Positions 1-6,633 are shown, counted from the first letter of the stretch. The stretch: 8,832 nucleotides of DNA from Desulfobacterales bacterium (GCA_027061865.1 JAMOVZ010000278.1:1-8832), one strand, 5' to 3'. Numbers and translations are program-made. Notes: generated by a model from the sequence alone, not told the origin.

Positions 1-932
1 AATCCCAGGCTGTCCAACCTAAAATCACCCACCTCGGCCACAAGGCTCTCGCGGTCCAGGATCCTGATCACCACATCCTCTCCAAAGATGGTGGGCAGGA
101 TTGATACCCTAAAGTCTATATAGCGGTCCCTGACTTTGAGCTTGAATCTGCCGTCTTGAGGAACCCTCTTTTCGGAAATATCCAGCTCTGACATCACCTT
201 GATCCTGGACACTATGGGGGCCTGGTATTGGTGGTCCAACGGCTCTGTGGCCTGATGAAGCATCCCGTCGATACGGTAGCGGATAATCACTCCTTCTTCA
301 GAGGTCTCAAAGTGAATGTCGCTTGCCCGTTTGTTAATGGCATCTAAAATTGTAGAGTCCACTAATTTTACAATGGGGCTTTCTTCCAAAGAGACCTTCT
401 CTATGCTCAGGATATCCTCCCCCTTGTCTGTCTCTCTGACCAGAGGCAACCGCATATCATCTGAGATGCTATCCAGGACACTTTTGGAGGACTCTATCTT
501 TTTCAATAGTTCTTTTATGCGCTTTTCGCTTGCCACTACTATGGAAATGTTGGTGTCTAGGAGAATCTCCAATTCGTCAACTGCCTTGAGGAAGTTTCGG
601 GGCTCGGCCATAGCTATAATCAGGGTATCGCCTCGGCGCTCAAAGGGTATAAGTTGGTAACGGGTCATCACCTCCAACGGAACTAGATCCAATAAGGTTT
701 CATCCTTGATACCGTCCAGCAGCACATAGTCGTAAGAATATTGAGCTGCGATAATTTGGGCCAATTCCTCTTCGTTAAGGAAGCCTTCCTGGATGCAGAT
801 CTGCCCCACCCTTTGCTGGGTGATATTCATCTTGGAAATCACATGCTCTAATTCCTCAGGAGTCATGAAACCTAGACGAACGGCCCAATCTCCAAATTTT
901 AGCCTCTTTTGATTCTGAACTGCCGCAGTCAA
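1..932 (-). CDS. gspE: GspE/PilB-type secretion or pilus assembly ATPase, N-terminal part (cut by window edge)
   Basis: This is a hexameric cytoplasmic ATPase that powers type II secretion or type IV pilus assembly. I translated about 310 residues. Residues 12-64 form an MshEN-like N-terminal domain made of two 24-residue units separated by five residues. An N2E-type region follows, with SPIVKLVD (185-192) and the family hallmark SDIHFE (204-209). Near residue 285 comes FGEDVVIRIL, which normally lies shortly before the Walker A loop. The reading frame is still open at base 1, so Walker A, the Asp box, Walker B and the zinc-binding segment are outside the window. The start is TTG at 930-932, chosen because AAGGAGG lies 9 nt upstream and no in-frame ATG occurs before residue 23. 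It follows gspF by 23 nt, so the two are almost certainly cotranscribed. GspE (secretion), PilB (pilus extension) and MshE cannot be told apart from this part. Confidence 0.93.
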   Translation of the reverse strand, partial: MTAAVQNQKRLKFGDWAVRLGFMTPEELEHVISKMNITQQRVGQICIQEGFLNEEELAQIIAAQYSYDYVLLDGIKDETLLDLVPLEVMTRYQLIPFERRGDTLIIAMAEPRNFLKAVDELEILLDTNISIVVASEKRIKELLKKIESSKSVLDSISDDMRLPLVRETDKGEDILSIEKVSLEESPIVKLVDSTILDAINKRASDIHFETSEEGVIIRYRIDGMLHQATEPLDHQYQAPIVSRIKVMSELDISEKRVPQDGRFKLKVRDRYIDFRVSILPTIFGEDVVIRILDRESLVAEVGDFRLDSLG

Positions 933-941
933 GGTCAGTTT

Positions 942-948
942 CCTCCTT
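942..948 (-). promoter_or_regulatory. Strong Shine-Dalgarno for the TTG-started ATPase gene
   Basis: The minus strand reads AAGGAGG, 9 nt before the TTG at 932-930. It lies in the 23-nt gap after the gspF stop codon. This site decides the start of the ATPase gene, since no ATG is close enough to use it. Confidence 0.8.
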
Positions 949-955
949 AACTTAA

Positions 956-2167
956 TTAGATTGCCACGCTGGCTAGTTGAAAGATGGGCAAGTACATGGC
1001 CAAAACCACCAAACCGATGAGTGCGCCCATTATGATCATCAGCGTGGGCTCTATGGCAGAGGTAAGCACTGAGAGCCGAGTGTCCACGTCCTCTTCATAG
1101 AATTCGGCCAAATCATTCAATACTTGATCAAGGGATCCGCTATTTTCTCCAGCACTTATCATTCGAACGGCCAGGGAAGGGAAGACTCCGGATGCCGCCA
1201 GGACCTGGGCGAACCCCCCACCGCGCTCCAGATCTTTGCTTACCTTATCCAGTTTTTCCCTTACAAAGCTATTTTTCAAGACTCCACTTGATATCCTCAC
1301 CGCCTCAAGCAGCGGCATTCCTGCACCAAGCACTGTGGCCATGGTTCTGCAGAGTTTTGAAAGGGAGTAGTGAAGATACACGGGGCCAACTACAGGCAAT
1401 GATATTTTCCATTTGTCAATAAATCTCCTGCCATCTTTGGTGTTTTTTAGATACAGATAGGCCATTACACATAGGGCCACTAAGATTCCAATGTAGGGCA
1501 AATTGTTCTTAAAGGCTGTGGTAATATTCAAGAGGAGCCGTGTAAGGCCAGGGAGCTCTGTACCTGCCTCAAAGTATGTCCTGGTAAAGGTGGGCACCAC
1601 ATAAAGAAGCAAAAACAGGAGGGCTGCAAAGGAGACTGCAGTCAAGATCATAGGATAAACAGAAGCCGAGATTACCTTCCGCCTGATTTGGTGTATCTTT
1701 TTCAGGTATTGGACATGCCTGCTCAGGGCCAGTGCCATATTCCCAGTCTTTTCTCCTGCTTGAAGGGCGGCAACATAGAGGCTGGAAAATATGTCTTGGT
1801 ACTTTGAAAACGCTGTGGACAGGGATGCTCCAGCTGCCACCTCTCCCCTGATATCGCGAAGGATATCTACCAGTTCTCCCTCTTTAGCTTTTTCGATTAT
1901 GGCATCCAGGGCTGCAGGGATAGGCAGGCCGGCCTTTATAAGTACAGAAAATTCTTGATTGAAAATAATTAAGTCCTTGAGCTTTATCTTGCGCCCCCCA
2001 CCCATCAAACCAATAGCCGGAAGGAGGCCTTCGGCCCTTTTAATGTGGAGCACAAAATTCCCGTCTCTTTCCAGATGTTCCTTAACCGTGGCCTTGCTTT
2101 GGCCAATCACCCTCTTTTCCAGAATACGACCGCTAGGTGTGGCTATTTTGCAATTGAAAATCGGCAT
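956..2167 (-). CDS. gspF: Type II secretion / type IV pilus inner-membrane platform protein (GspF/PilC family)
   Basis: This polytopic inner-membrane protein is the platform that the assembly ATPase drives and on which pseudopilins or pilins assemble. The product is 403 residues, the usual family length. It has two T2SSF domains, about residues 65-188 and 268-390. Each carries the repeated signature: AGLPIP (79-84) with AGEKTG (137-142), and AGMPLLEA with AGENSG (339-344). Hydrophobic segments lie near 171-192, 225-240 and 374-393, fitting the three-helix topology. I chose the ATG at 2167 because the product then begins MPIFNCK, like the MPxFxYK start of relatives. An ATG at 2185 or GTG at 2188 in the same frame would add 6 or 7 residues. 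No start has an ideally spaced ribosome binding site. The gene lies upstream of its ATPase partner, behind a sigma-54-type promoter. GspF and PilC cannot be separated by sequence alone here. Confidence 0.94.
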   Translation of the reverse strand: MPIFNCKIATPSGRILEKRVIGQSKATVKEHLERDGNFVLHIKRAEGLLPAIGLMGGGRKIKLKDLIIFNQEFSVLIKAGLPIPAALDAIIEKAKEGELVDILRDIRGEVAAGASLSTAFSKYQDIFSSLYVAALQAGEKTGNMALALSRHVQYLKKIHQIRRKVISASVYPMILTAVSFAALLFLLLYVVPTFTRTYFEAGTELPGLTRLLLNITTAFKNNLPYIGILVALCVMAYLYLKNTKDGRRFIDKWKISLPVVGPVYLHYSLSKLCRTMATVLGAGMPLLEAVRISSGVLKNSFVREKLDKVSKDLERGGGFAQVLAASGVFPSLAVRMISAGENSGSLDQVLNDLAEFYEEDVDTRLSVLTSAIEPTLMIIMGALIGLVVLAMYLPIFQLASVAI

Positions 2168-2199
2168 GCTCCTAAGGCCCCACATCACCTTGGAATACT

Positions 2200-2254
2200 A
2201 CTTCCTTCCTATACCAGAGAAGCTCGGGACCCAAATATTAGAATTGAAGGAAGT
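2200..2254 (-). repeat. Inverted repeat in the predicted 5' leader of gspF
   Basis: Perfect 9-bp arms ACTTCCTTC (minus strand 2254-2246) and GAAGGAAGT (2208-2200) are separated by 37 nt. If transcription starts near 2259, the first arm is within the first 15 nt of the mRNA and a long-range stem can form. The second arm contains GGAAG, the only purine-rich Shine-Dalgarno-like run 12-15 nt upstream of the alternative starts at 2188 and 2185. Pairing could therefore affect translation, but this role is inference. Confidence 0.45.
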
Positions 2255-2269
2255 CCTCTTGAGGTTGTA

Positions 2270-2285
2270 TGCAATCTCCTTGCCA
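2270..2285 (-). promoter_or_regulatory. Sigma-54 (RpoN) type -24/-12 promoter of the gspF-gspE operon
   Basis: The minus strand reads TGGCA, six bases, then TTGCA. This matches the RpoN consensus TGGCAC-N5-TTGCW at every core position, with the invariant GG and GC at the right spacing; only the base after TGGCA differs (A for C). Counting from the GC, transcription should start near 2259, giving a leader of about 92 nt to the ATG at 2167. The motif sits alone in a non-coding gap directly before a pilus/secretion operon, and sigma-54 with PilR-type activators is known to control pilus genes in several proteobacteria. Confidence 0.7.
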
Positions 2286-2325
2286 CGAAATAAAACGAGG
2301 GAGGTCTAGGTTCTTCAAGGGAACA

Positions 2326-2342
2326 ACAAAAAGGGTTTTTGT
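2326..2342. repeat. A/T-rich perfect palindrome upstream of the -24/-12 promoter
   Basis: ACAAAAA-GGG-TTTTTGT is a 7-bp inverted repeat with a 3-base centre. It lies about 67-83 bp upstream of the predicted start at 2259, near the range where sigma-54 activators bind. It could instead be a very weak hairpin at the end of the ligase transcript. The stem has only one G-C pair, so a real terminator is doubtful. Confidence 0.35.
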
Positions 2343-2382
2343 CAAGAAATTTAATCAAGCGGAAGCACGACAAGTCAAAAAG

Positions 2383-4053
2383 CTATTCAGGTTCAACCAG
2401 TTGCTTGGATTCACTGAGTTTTCGCTGCTCTTCTGCGCGGATCTCGCGGCGCAGCATCTTGCCCACCTTGCTCTTGGGAAGCATGTCCCTAAACTCGATA
2501 TAGTGGGGGACCTTGTAGGGGGCGAGCCTTTCTCTGCACCATCTGGCCAGCTCATAGCTGCTGATACCCCTTATGTCCTCTTTTAGGACCACAAAGGCCT
2601 TTATCCTCTCGCCAACCTTTTCATCAGGGATACCCACCACACAAGCGGCGACCACGGCCCTGTGCTCCTGGAGCACCCGCTCTATCTCCGCAGCCGCGAT
2701 GCGATAGCCCTTGTGCTTTATCATGTCAACAGACCGATCCAAGAAATAGAGCCATCCCTCCCGGTCTATGCGTACAATATCTCTAGTGCGGTACCAAACC
2801 CTGCCATCAATCTCCAAGAAGCATTCCCTGGTCTCATCCGGCTTGTTCCAGTATCCCTTAACCGGATACTTGGAAGTCCCCAAGAGCTCACCCGGCTCCC
2901 CCTCGCCAACAGGCCTTAATGTATCGGGATCCACCAACATAACGCTAGCCCCTGGAATAACCTTTCCTGCCGCCCCTTCAGGGGGGATTCCGTCCCTTGC
3001 ATAGGATAAGGATATGGCCCCACAAAACTCGGTGGTCCCGTAGCCTTGGTAAAGGGGCACACCAAATTTTTCAAGCCATCTCCGGCCCACCTCCGTGGGC
3101 AATACATCCCCGCCTGTGCCGCAGTACTTGAGAGAGTTCATGTCATAGAAGTCCACTCGGTCGTGCTCCAGGATCATCCTGTAAAGGGTAGGCACTGCAA
3201 ACATATTGGTGGCCTTATACCTCTGGATATGATCCAAAAGGGCATCTATGACCACCCGAGGGAACATGAGAAGCTTTTCACCCCCTATGAGCAGCGGGGT
3301 CATGGCATCCATTTGCCCTATTATGTGGTAAAGAGGAGCAGCTAGCGCTGTTATAGCCTCTCCCACAGGAACCAAATCCTCACTGGCCCGCCTCCACTCA
3401 AGGCAGTTGTTAAGGAAAAGGCCTGCTGGCAAAGGCACGCCTTTTGGGAAACCAGTGGTTCCCCCTGTATAGAGCAAAAGGGCCGTATCAGTTGGGTCCG
3501 GCTCTTTCCAGTCGGGCAGATGGGGGACAGAGTCTTGCTTTAGCAGCTCCACAAATGAGTATATGCCCTCACCCGAAGGAAATTTCCCAGAGGGCACCCT
3601 GTCAAACCCTTTTGCTATAAAACGCTTCCAGAGGGGTATCAGGTCAACCATGTTGGTCACGACTACCTGCTTTATGGAGGTCTCAGGGATTATCTCACTC
3701 ACATAGTTGAAGTTGCTGTCCATGCAGATGACGGTTTCAGCGCCGCTATCTTTTGCGAGGTATTTTAAGTCATAGGAGCCATAGACAGGAGCAACTGGCA
3801 CAGGAATGGCCCTTAGCCTCTGGAGGGCTAGAAGCGAGATAATAGTTTGAGGGATATTGTAGAGGTAAATCAGGACCCTGTCGTGATCTCCGATGCCCAA
3901 TTTGGCAAATGAGGAGGCAAGCCTTAGGGCTCTCTCCCTTAACTGCTCAAAGGACAAGGTCTCCCCTAGATAGACCACAGCCTCTTTTTGGGGACTGGCC
4001 TGAGCCGTCTTTTCAAAGCAGCCCCAGATGGACCCGGACTTAAGCTCTACCAT
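2383..4053 (-). CDS. AMP-forming acyl/aryl-CoA synthetase (ANL superfamily)
   Basis: This 556-residue cytoplasmic enzyme activates a carboxylic acid with ATP to an acyl-adenylate and then forms the CoA thioester. The ANL motifs are in order: P-loop YTGGTTGFPKG (195-205), YGTTE (338-342), the ribose-binding Asp in YRTRD (421-425), the C-terminal IKHKGYRI region (445-452), and PKSKVGK with catalytic Lys532. The P-loop form YTGGTTG is typical of long-chain fatty-acyl-CoA and related ligases. The glycine usually preceding the A7 aspartate is arginine (R424). The ATG has AAAGGA 8 nt upstream. The gene is the last of the operon, 24 nt after livF. It may trap the imported acid as a CoA ester, but the substrate (fatty, aromatic or branched acid) cannot be read from the sequence. 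There is no signal peptide or membrane segment. Confidence 0.94.
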   Translation of the reverse strand: MVELKSGSIWGCFEKTAQASPQKEAVVYLGETLSFEQLRERALRLASSFAKLGIGDHDRVLIYLYNIPQTIISLLALQRLRAIPVPVAPVYGSYDLKYLAKDSGAETVICMDSNFNYVSEIIPETSIKQVVVTNMVDLIPLWKRFIAKGFDRVPSGKFPSGEGIYSFVELLKQDSVPHLPDWKEPDPTDTALLLYTGGTTGFPKGVPLPAGLFLNNCLEWRRASEDLVPVGEAITALAAPLYHIIGQMDAMTPLLIGGEKLLMFPRVVIDALLDHIQRYKATNMFAVPTLYRMILEHDRVDFYDMNSLKYCGTGGDVLPTEVGRRWLEKFGVPLYQGYGTTEFCGAISLSYARDGIPPEGAAGKVIPGASVMLVDPDTLRPVGEGEPGELLGTSKYPVKGYWNKPDETRECFLEIDGRVWYRTRDIVRIDREGWLYFLDRSVDMIKHKGYRIAAAEIERVLQEHRAVVAACVVGIPDEKVGERIKAFVVLKEDIRGISSYELARWCRERLAPYKVPHYIEFRDMLPKSKVGKMLRREIRAEEQRKLSESKQLVEPE

Positions 4054-4061
4054 TTATATAT

Positions 4062-4067
4062 TCCTTT
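4062..4067 (-). promoter_or_regulatory. Shine-Dalgarno of the acyl-CoA ligase gene
   Basis: AAAGGA on the minus strand lies 8 nt before the ATG at 4053, inside the 24-nt gap after livF. It supports that start codon and translation from the common operon mRNA. Confidence 0.65.
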
Positions 4068-4077
4068 GATCTGCTCC

Positions 4078-4821
4078 CTAGAGACCCAAATAAGCTGCCT
4101 TTACCTCAGGATTTTCTGCTAGCTCCTGCCTTGTGCCCTGAAATACCAGCATGCCGTTTTCCACCACGTATCCTCTATCTATTATGGGCAAGATGGGCCG
4201 GGCAAATTGTTCTGTGACCAGCACGGTTATTCCCTCATTCCTGATTTCTTTAATAGCCCTGGCAAGGTCTGCCTGTAGCATGGGACTTAGGCCAAGCAGG
4301 GGTTCATCCATGAGAAGCAAATGGGGGTTGGCCACAAGGGCAATGCCGATTGCCAGCATCTGCTGCTCGCCTCCGCTCAGCAACCCCGCCCGCCTGCCCT
4401 TCAAGCGCTTTAGGACAGGAAAGAGCTTGAACACCAACTCAATCCTCGCTTTTGTCTCGGCCCTGCTCCTCAAGAATCCAGCGATCTTGAGGTTTTCCAT
4501 CACGTCGCTGTCGCGGAACACCGGGTGCCGCTCCTGGCTCAACACGATCCCCCTTTTGACCCGCTCACTGGGTTTCATGAACAGCATCTCTTCACCCTTG
4601 AAATGGAGGCTGCCCATCACTGTGATACGGACCCCGCCCTTGCGGTCCTCCTTCCTTTTCATGTCAACTATAAGGCCAGAAAGAGTATTCATCAGAGTGG
4701 TCTTTCCCGCACTGTTTGAGCCAAGCACAGCCACTATCTCACCCTCTCTTACCTCAATGCTCAAGTCATTGAGCGCAAGGGCATTCTCGAAAAATACCAT
4801 CAGGTTCTTGGCCTCTAGCAT
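4078..4821 (-). CDS. livF: Branched-chain-type ABC transporter ATP-binding protein LivF
   Basis: This is one of the two cytoplasmic ATPases that energise the LivHM permease pair. At 247 residues it shows Walker A GSNSAGKTT (34-42), Q-loop Gln96, signature LSGGEQQ (148-154), Walker B LLLMDE (168-173) and the LivF-type EQ in place of a switch His (VTEQ, Gln205). It ends in AAYLGL, a typical LivF tail. I chose the ATG at 4821, which has GGAG 9 nt upstream and gives the family-like start MLEAKNL. An ATG at 4860 would add 13 atypical residues, overlap livG by 23 nt and has a poor ribosome binding site. Residues 52-68 are an extra basic stretch between the Walker A helix and the next strand, absent from the classical LivF pattern. 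It lies 16 nt after livG and 24 nt before the ligase. Confidence 0.95.
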   Translation of the reverse strand: MLEAKNLMVFFENALALNDLSIEVREGEIVAVLGSNSAGKTTLMNTLSGLIVDMKRKEDRKGGVRITVMGSLHFKGEEMLFMKPSERVKRGIVLSQERHPVFRDSDVMENLKIAGFLRSRAETKARIELVFKLFPVLKRLKGRRAGLLSGGEQQMLAIGIALVANPHLLLMDEPLLGLSPMLQADLARAIKEIRNEGITVLVTEQFARPILPIIDRGYVVENGMLVFQGTRQELAENPEVKAAYLGL

Positions 4822-4830
4822 TGAGCCCGT

Positions 4831-4834
4831 CTCC
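4831..4834 (-). promoter_or_regulatory. Ribosome binding site that decides the livF start
   Basis: GGAG on the minus strand lies 9 nt before the ATG at 4821, close to the livG stop codon. The alternative ATG at 4860 has only a weak GAAGTGG-like run directly against it. This favours the shorter LivF. Confidence 0.6.
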
Positions 4835-4837
4835 GCC

Positions 4838-5614
4838 TCATCCTGCCTGGGCCTCCACATCCACTTCTATGCCCAGATATGCGGATTTCACCGCATCGCT
4901 TTCCATTACTTCACTGGGAGTGCCTTCTGCTATCTTCATCCCAAAGTTGAGCACTAAAACCCGGTCAACAACTCTAAAGAGTTCCTTTAGCCTGTGTTCT
5001 ATCATCACGATAGTTAGGCCCTCTTGGTTTAACCTCTCAATTATGGGAAGGGTGCTAGCCACTTCAGACATGGACATTCCAGAGAAGAGCTCATCCAGGA
5101 TCAGAAGCTCAGGCCTCAAGGCCAAGGCCCTTGCAAGATCCAATCTCTTTAGGTATCCGTGAGGCAAGCTGCCGGCTGGCTTGTATGGCACGAAGGAATC
5201 CCTCTCAAAGCCCATGTCATCGAGTATGTCGATTGCAGCGTCGTCCTTTTCACCGTATTTCCCGCCCCTTAGCCTCTTTACCCGCGGAGAACACAAGGGA
5301 ATAATAACATTCTTGTAAGCTGGGAGATTATAGAAAAGCCTCACCATCTGAAAAGTCCGGGCAAGACCTAGCCCTGCAATTTTGTAAGGGGCTTTTCCTG
5401 TGATTTCTGCCCCTTTAAAGAATACGCTCCCGCTACTGGGTTTCACAAAACCTGTAATCAGATTTACAAGTGTGGTCTTACCAGACCCATTGGGGCCAAT
5501 AACGCCCAAGAATTCACCCCTCCTGAGGGTAAAGCTTACCTCGTGAACCGCCCTTACCCCTCCAAAATTTTTACTGAGTCGCCGAACCTCCAGGATGGGC
5601 CCTTGGGCCGCCAC
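4838..5614 (-). CDS. livG: Branched-chain-type ABC transporter ATP-binding protein LivG
   Basis: This is the second ATPase of the uptake system, 258 residues, the normal LivG length. It shows Walker A GPNGSGKTT (40-48), Q-loop Gln89 in RTFQ, Walker B LLILDE (170-175, Asp174 and Glu175), switch His207 in MIEH, and the C-terminal AYLGIE tail typical of LivG. The ABC signature is unusual: residues 150-154 read LPHGY where LSGGQ or, in many LivG proteins, LPYGQ is expected, and the D-loop reads SGMSMSE. The gene starts with GTG at 5614, overlapping the livM stop by one base (TAGTG), with GGAGG 7 nt upstream. The remaining catalytic motifs are intact, so I infer a working ATPase; LivF supplies a canonical signature to the heterodimer. 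Confidence 0.95.
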   Translation of the reverse strand: MAAQGPILEVRRLSKNFGGVRAVHEVSFTLRRGEFLGVIGPNGSGKTTLVNLITGFVKPSSGSVFFKGAEITGKAPYKIAGLGLARTFQMVRLFYNLPAYKNVIIPLCSPRVKRLRGGKYGEKDDAAIDILDDMGFERDSFVPYKPAGSLPHGYLKRLDLARALALRPELLILDELFSGMSMSEVASTLPIIERLNQEGLTIVMIEHRLKELFRVVDRVLVLNFGMKIAEGTPSEVMESDAVKSAYLGIEVDVEAQAG

Positions 5615-6630
5615 TATCTTACCTCCACCTTTGTTTCGAATTGTTGGTACTTGCGCTCCATGTAATGAAAGACCCCTTCGGGAAGCGTGAGTATGCTCAG
5701 TATCAAGATAGAGCAGTAAATTGCAATCCTGAGGCCTCCTAGGGCCCTCAAGGCCTCAGAAAGGGGCACCAGGATCATTGCGCCAAGGGCAGCGCCTGCA
5801 AAGCTACCCTGCCCTCCCAGGGCCACTGCCGCCACAGGCAGGATGGAATAGTCCAAGGCAAATACAGATTTTCCCACGAACTGGTAGTGGTGGGTCATGA
5901 GGGCACCGGCAAATGCCCCCACTGACCCGGCAATAAAGAGGGCCTGGCTCTTTCGCCAGTAAATATTTATTCCGCCACTCATTACAGCCCTGTCATCATC
6001 CCTTATGGCCATAAGAACTAGGCCATAATCGGAATTGATAACCCTGCGGAAGGCAAAAAGACACACAAGGAAGCCAAGTACCGCAAGATAGGCTGACACC
6101 TTGTCGTGGACTAATGGGGACAGGGCCGAAAGTCCGTGGGTTCCTCCCAAAAGCCCTGTAGCCTCGATACCCTTCATGAACAGGATCGGGAGCATTAGGG
6201 TGACCATGGCAAAGTACACCCCCCTTAGCCTCATCACGGGAGAAAGGAGTGCAGAACAGATGAGCCCCCCTCCAATGGTGGCCACTGGAAGTGTAACCAC
6301 AGGGGGCCAATGAAGATAATAATTGAGCCCACCGGCAAGATAGGCCCCAAGTCCAAAGAAAAGGGACTGCCCTAGTGAAAAAAGCCCGCAAGAGGCCAAG
6401 AAATCCCAACTCAGGGCGAGCAGTCCAAACATACAGGCGTAAACCAGCACCTTTTCCCAGTAGCCGTCCAAAAACAAGGGAAGAAGGAGCAAAAACCCCG
6501 CAGGCAGGGCCCGCGGCAAGAGGAGGTACAGGATCTCCCGCCACGAAGCCACCGCAAAGATGGTATCAGCCCTGGCCTTTATCCCACGGTCCAGCCGTTT
6601 TTTCCTGAATTTTGAGCCAGGCTCTGTCAC
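5614..6630 (-). CDS. livM: Branched-chain-type ABC transporter permease LivM
   Basis: This inner-membrane permease pairs with LivH to form the translocation path. The 338 residues hold many hydrophobic segments from about residue 38 to 315. Family landmarks are SLGQSLFFGLGAYLAG (85-100), the EAA-like coupling loop MAIRDDDRAVMSGGINI (207-223), LGGQGSFAGA (271-280) and LPEGV (316-320), which correspond to the LSLGH, AIRDN, LGGLGS and RPEGL patterns of LivM. The N-terminus is a basic, non-hydrophobic stretch of about 30 residues that should stay in the cytoplasm. The start is GTG at 6630, 3 nt after the livH stop. Its ribosome binding site is weak, and I see no better ATG before the first membrane segment, so coupling to livH translation is likely. 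The last base overlaps the livG start. Confidence 0.94.
   Translation of the reverse strand: MTEPGSKFRKKRLDRGIKARADTIFAVASWREILYLLLPRALPAGFLLLLPLFLDGYWEKVLVYACMFGLLALSWDFLASCGLFSLGQSLFFGLGAYLAGGLNYYLHWPPVVTLPVATIGGGLICSALLSPVMRLRGVYFAMVTLMLPILFMKGIEATGLLGGTHGLSALSPLVHDKVSAYLAVLGFLVCLFAFRRVINSDYGLVLMAIRDDDRAVMSGGINIYWRKSQALFIAGSVGAFAGALMTHHYQFVGKSVFALDYSILPVAAVALGGQGSFAGAALGAMILVPLSEALRALGGLRIAIYCSILILSILTLPEGVFHYMERKYQQFETKVEVR
5622..5626 (-). promoter_or_regulatory. Strong Shine-Dalgarno for the GTG-started livG
   Basis: GGAGG lies within the last codons of livM, 7 nt before the GTG at 5614. It supports the GTG as start of livG and the one-base overlap of the two genes. Confidence 0.75.
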
Positions 6631-6633
6631 TTT

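Larger units (their letters stand above)
2168..2382 (-). other. Non-coding regulatory region between the transporter-ligase operon and gspF
   Basis: About 215 nt separate the ligase stop codon from the gspF start. I found no credible gene in it. It contains a -24/-12 promoter (2270-2285), an A/T-rich palindrome (2326-2342) and a 9-bp inverted repeat (2200-2254) downstream of the predicted transcription start. No strong GC-rich hairpin with a U-tract follows the ligase gene, so where the upstream transcript ends is unclear. Confidence 0.75.

Noticed and set aside
316..660. Open frame of 114 codons on the plus strand
   Set aside because: The minus strand over the same bases encodes the conserved SPIVKLVD and SDIHFE parts of the assembly ATPase, so this is a shadow.
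2326..2342. Rho-independent terminator at the end of the ligase gene
   Set aside because: The hairpin stem is nearly all A-T and is not followed by a separate U-tract, so it would be too unstable to count as a terminator on sequence alone.
2349..2378. Sigma-70-like pair TTGACT / TTAAAT with 18-nt spacing on the minus strand, and a nearby TTGACA at 2340-2345
   Set aside because: The -10 match is only 4 of 6, and TTGACA has no partner at the right distance. In an A/T-rich gap such matches arise by chance. The -24/-12 element is far better supported.
4822..4860. Longer LivF starting at the ATG at 4860
   Set aside because: The 13 extra residues do not resemble any LivF start, and the upstream ribosome binding site is poor compared with GGAG before the ATG at 4821.
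4151..4957. Open frame of 268 codons on the plus strand opposite livF and the livG end
   Set aside because: It lies antisense to two clear ABC ATPase genes whose motifs are intact. Its product is Ser/Arg-rich with no recognisable domain, as expected for the mirror of a well-coded gene.
5996..6544. Open frame of 182 codons on the minus strand in another frame inside livM
   Set aside because: The livM frame carries all family landmarks here. The alternative product is Pro/Gly/Cys-rich and unlike any protein I know.
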